DNA of 13,318 nt from Actinomycetota bacterium (GTDB lineage Bacteria; Actinomycetota; Actinomycetes; Nanopelagicales; Nanopelagicaceae): positions 1 through 13,318 of the forward strand of contig WLHW01000029.1 in NCBI GenBank assembly GCA_009702525.1, given 5' to 3'. Within the stretch, counting starts at the first letter, position 1. Each line of letters opens with the position of its first letter. The translations under genes and the position numbers were made by a program. This document shows positions 13,214-13,318 of the stretch, piece after piece. Below the pieces are notes generated by a model. That model was not told where the DNA came from. It searched no databases and saw only the letters and a list, made by a program, of their open reading frames with translations.

Positions 13214-13318
13214 GCGCGGTACTTGTCGAAGACGGCGTAGATAAAGGTGCAATCTGGCACTTTGGCGAACCCGTTAAAGAACAGCGTGCATTAGAAGCTG
13301 GAACCGCGTGGGCCGATC
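13210..13318 (+). CDS. ygfZ: YgfZ/GcvT-like folate-binding protein, N-terminal fragment (runs off window)
   Basis: ATG 13210 overlaps the TGA of the Fur-family gene (ATGA), and the frame is open to the right edge, giving 36 residues. The visible part contains GAIWHFGEPVKEQRALEAG followed by TAWAD. This matches the N-terminal lead-in of actinobacterial YgfZ proteins (xHYGDPLxEQRAL..., then a VD-S-x-R strand). YgfZ binds folate and supports Fe-S enzyme maturation or repair. A YgfZ homologue in the glnR-mshD neighbourhood is known from mycobacteria. There is no Shine-Dalgarno; translation is probably coupled to the gene before it. Because only the start is seen, the assignment is moderate. Confidence 0.65.
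   Translation, partial: MSAVLVEDGVDKGAIWHFGEPVKEQRALEAGTAWAD

Noticed and set aside
1..13318. Mobile element, CRISPR or prophage content
   Set aside because: No transposase, integrase, regular repeat-spacer pattern, terminal inverted repeats or target duplications were seen.

Overview
The window looks like an actinobacterial chromosome segment. It carries a GlnR-type orphan response regulator next to an MshD-like (mycothiol synthase) acetyltransferase, which is an actinobacterial neighbourhood, followed by a Fur-family regulator and the start of a YgfZ-type protein. The moderate GC content, very tight gene packing and many starts that look leaderless suggest a streamlined lineage such as the freshwater acI/Nanopelagicales group. 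That placement is inference. No rRNA, tRNA, CRISPR array, insertion sequence or phage gene was seen, and no gene-free stretch exceeds about 140 bases.

Region 1 (1-215) is the C-terminal end of a TPR-like protein. Region 2 (about 230-3254) is a compact extracytosolic redox module: a membrane flavocytochrome of the ferric-reductase/NOX type, an exported FMN_bind protein on a long Thr/Ala/Lys-rich stalk, and an ApbE flavin transferase. The first two genes share a promoter architecture: tandem TCAGG half-sites 11 bases apart, with the last half-site starting exactly 15 bases before a -10-like hexamer. This suggests one OmpR-type activator. Region 3 (3264-5897) is a large secreted metzincin-type metallopeptidase with Ig-like domains and a C-terminal domain resembling sensor/PknH_C domains.

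Region 4 has a convergent aldo/keto reductase (6809-5877) that overlaps the peptidase gene by 21 bases. Divergent from it is a four-gene operon (6862-10371): a UPF0303/heme-degrading-like protein, a PfkB sugar kinase, a GalM-type epimerase and an unusual class III aminotransferase. The genes are joined by ATGA and TAATG junctions and a 2-base gap, suggesting catabolism of a sugar or amino sugar. A hairpin follows the operon.

Region 5 (10372-11550) holds an orphan HEPN/Abi-like gene with an RX4H motif and a small secreted Ala-rich protein. It ends in a strong bidirectional terminator shared with the converging mshD-like gene. Region 6 (11551-13318) is glnR-mshD on the minus strand and, divergently, a Fur-family gene coupled to a YgfZ-like gene cut by the window edge.

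A theme across the window is the arrangement TANNNT, six bases, ATG. It occurs at five genes and near-variants occur at three more. It fixes several starts and predicts leaderless transcripts. The best candidates for something undescribed are the shared operator of the flavin redox module, the four-gene sugar/aminotransferase operon, and the HEPN/Abi gene with a structured leader region.
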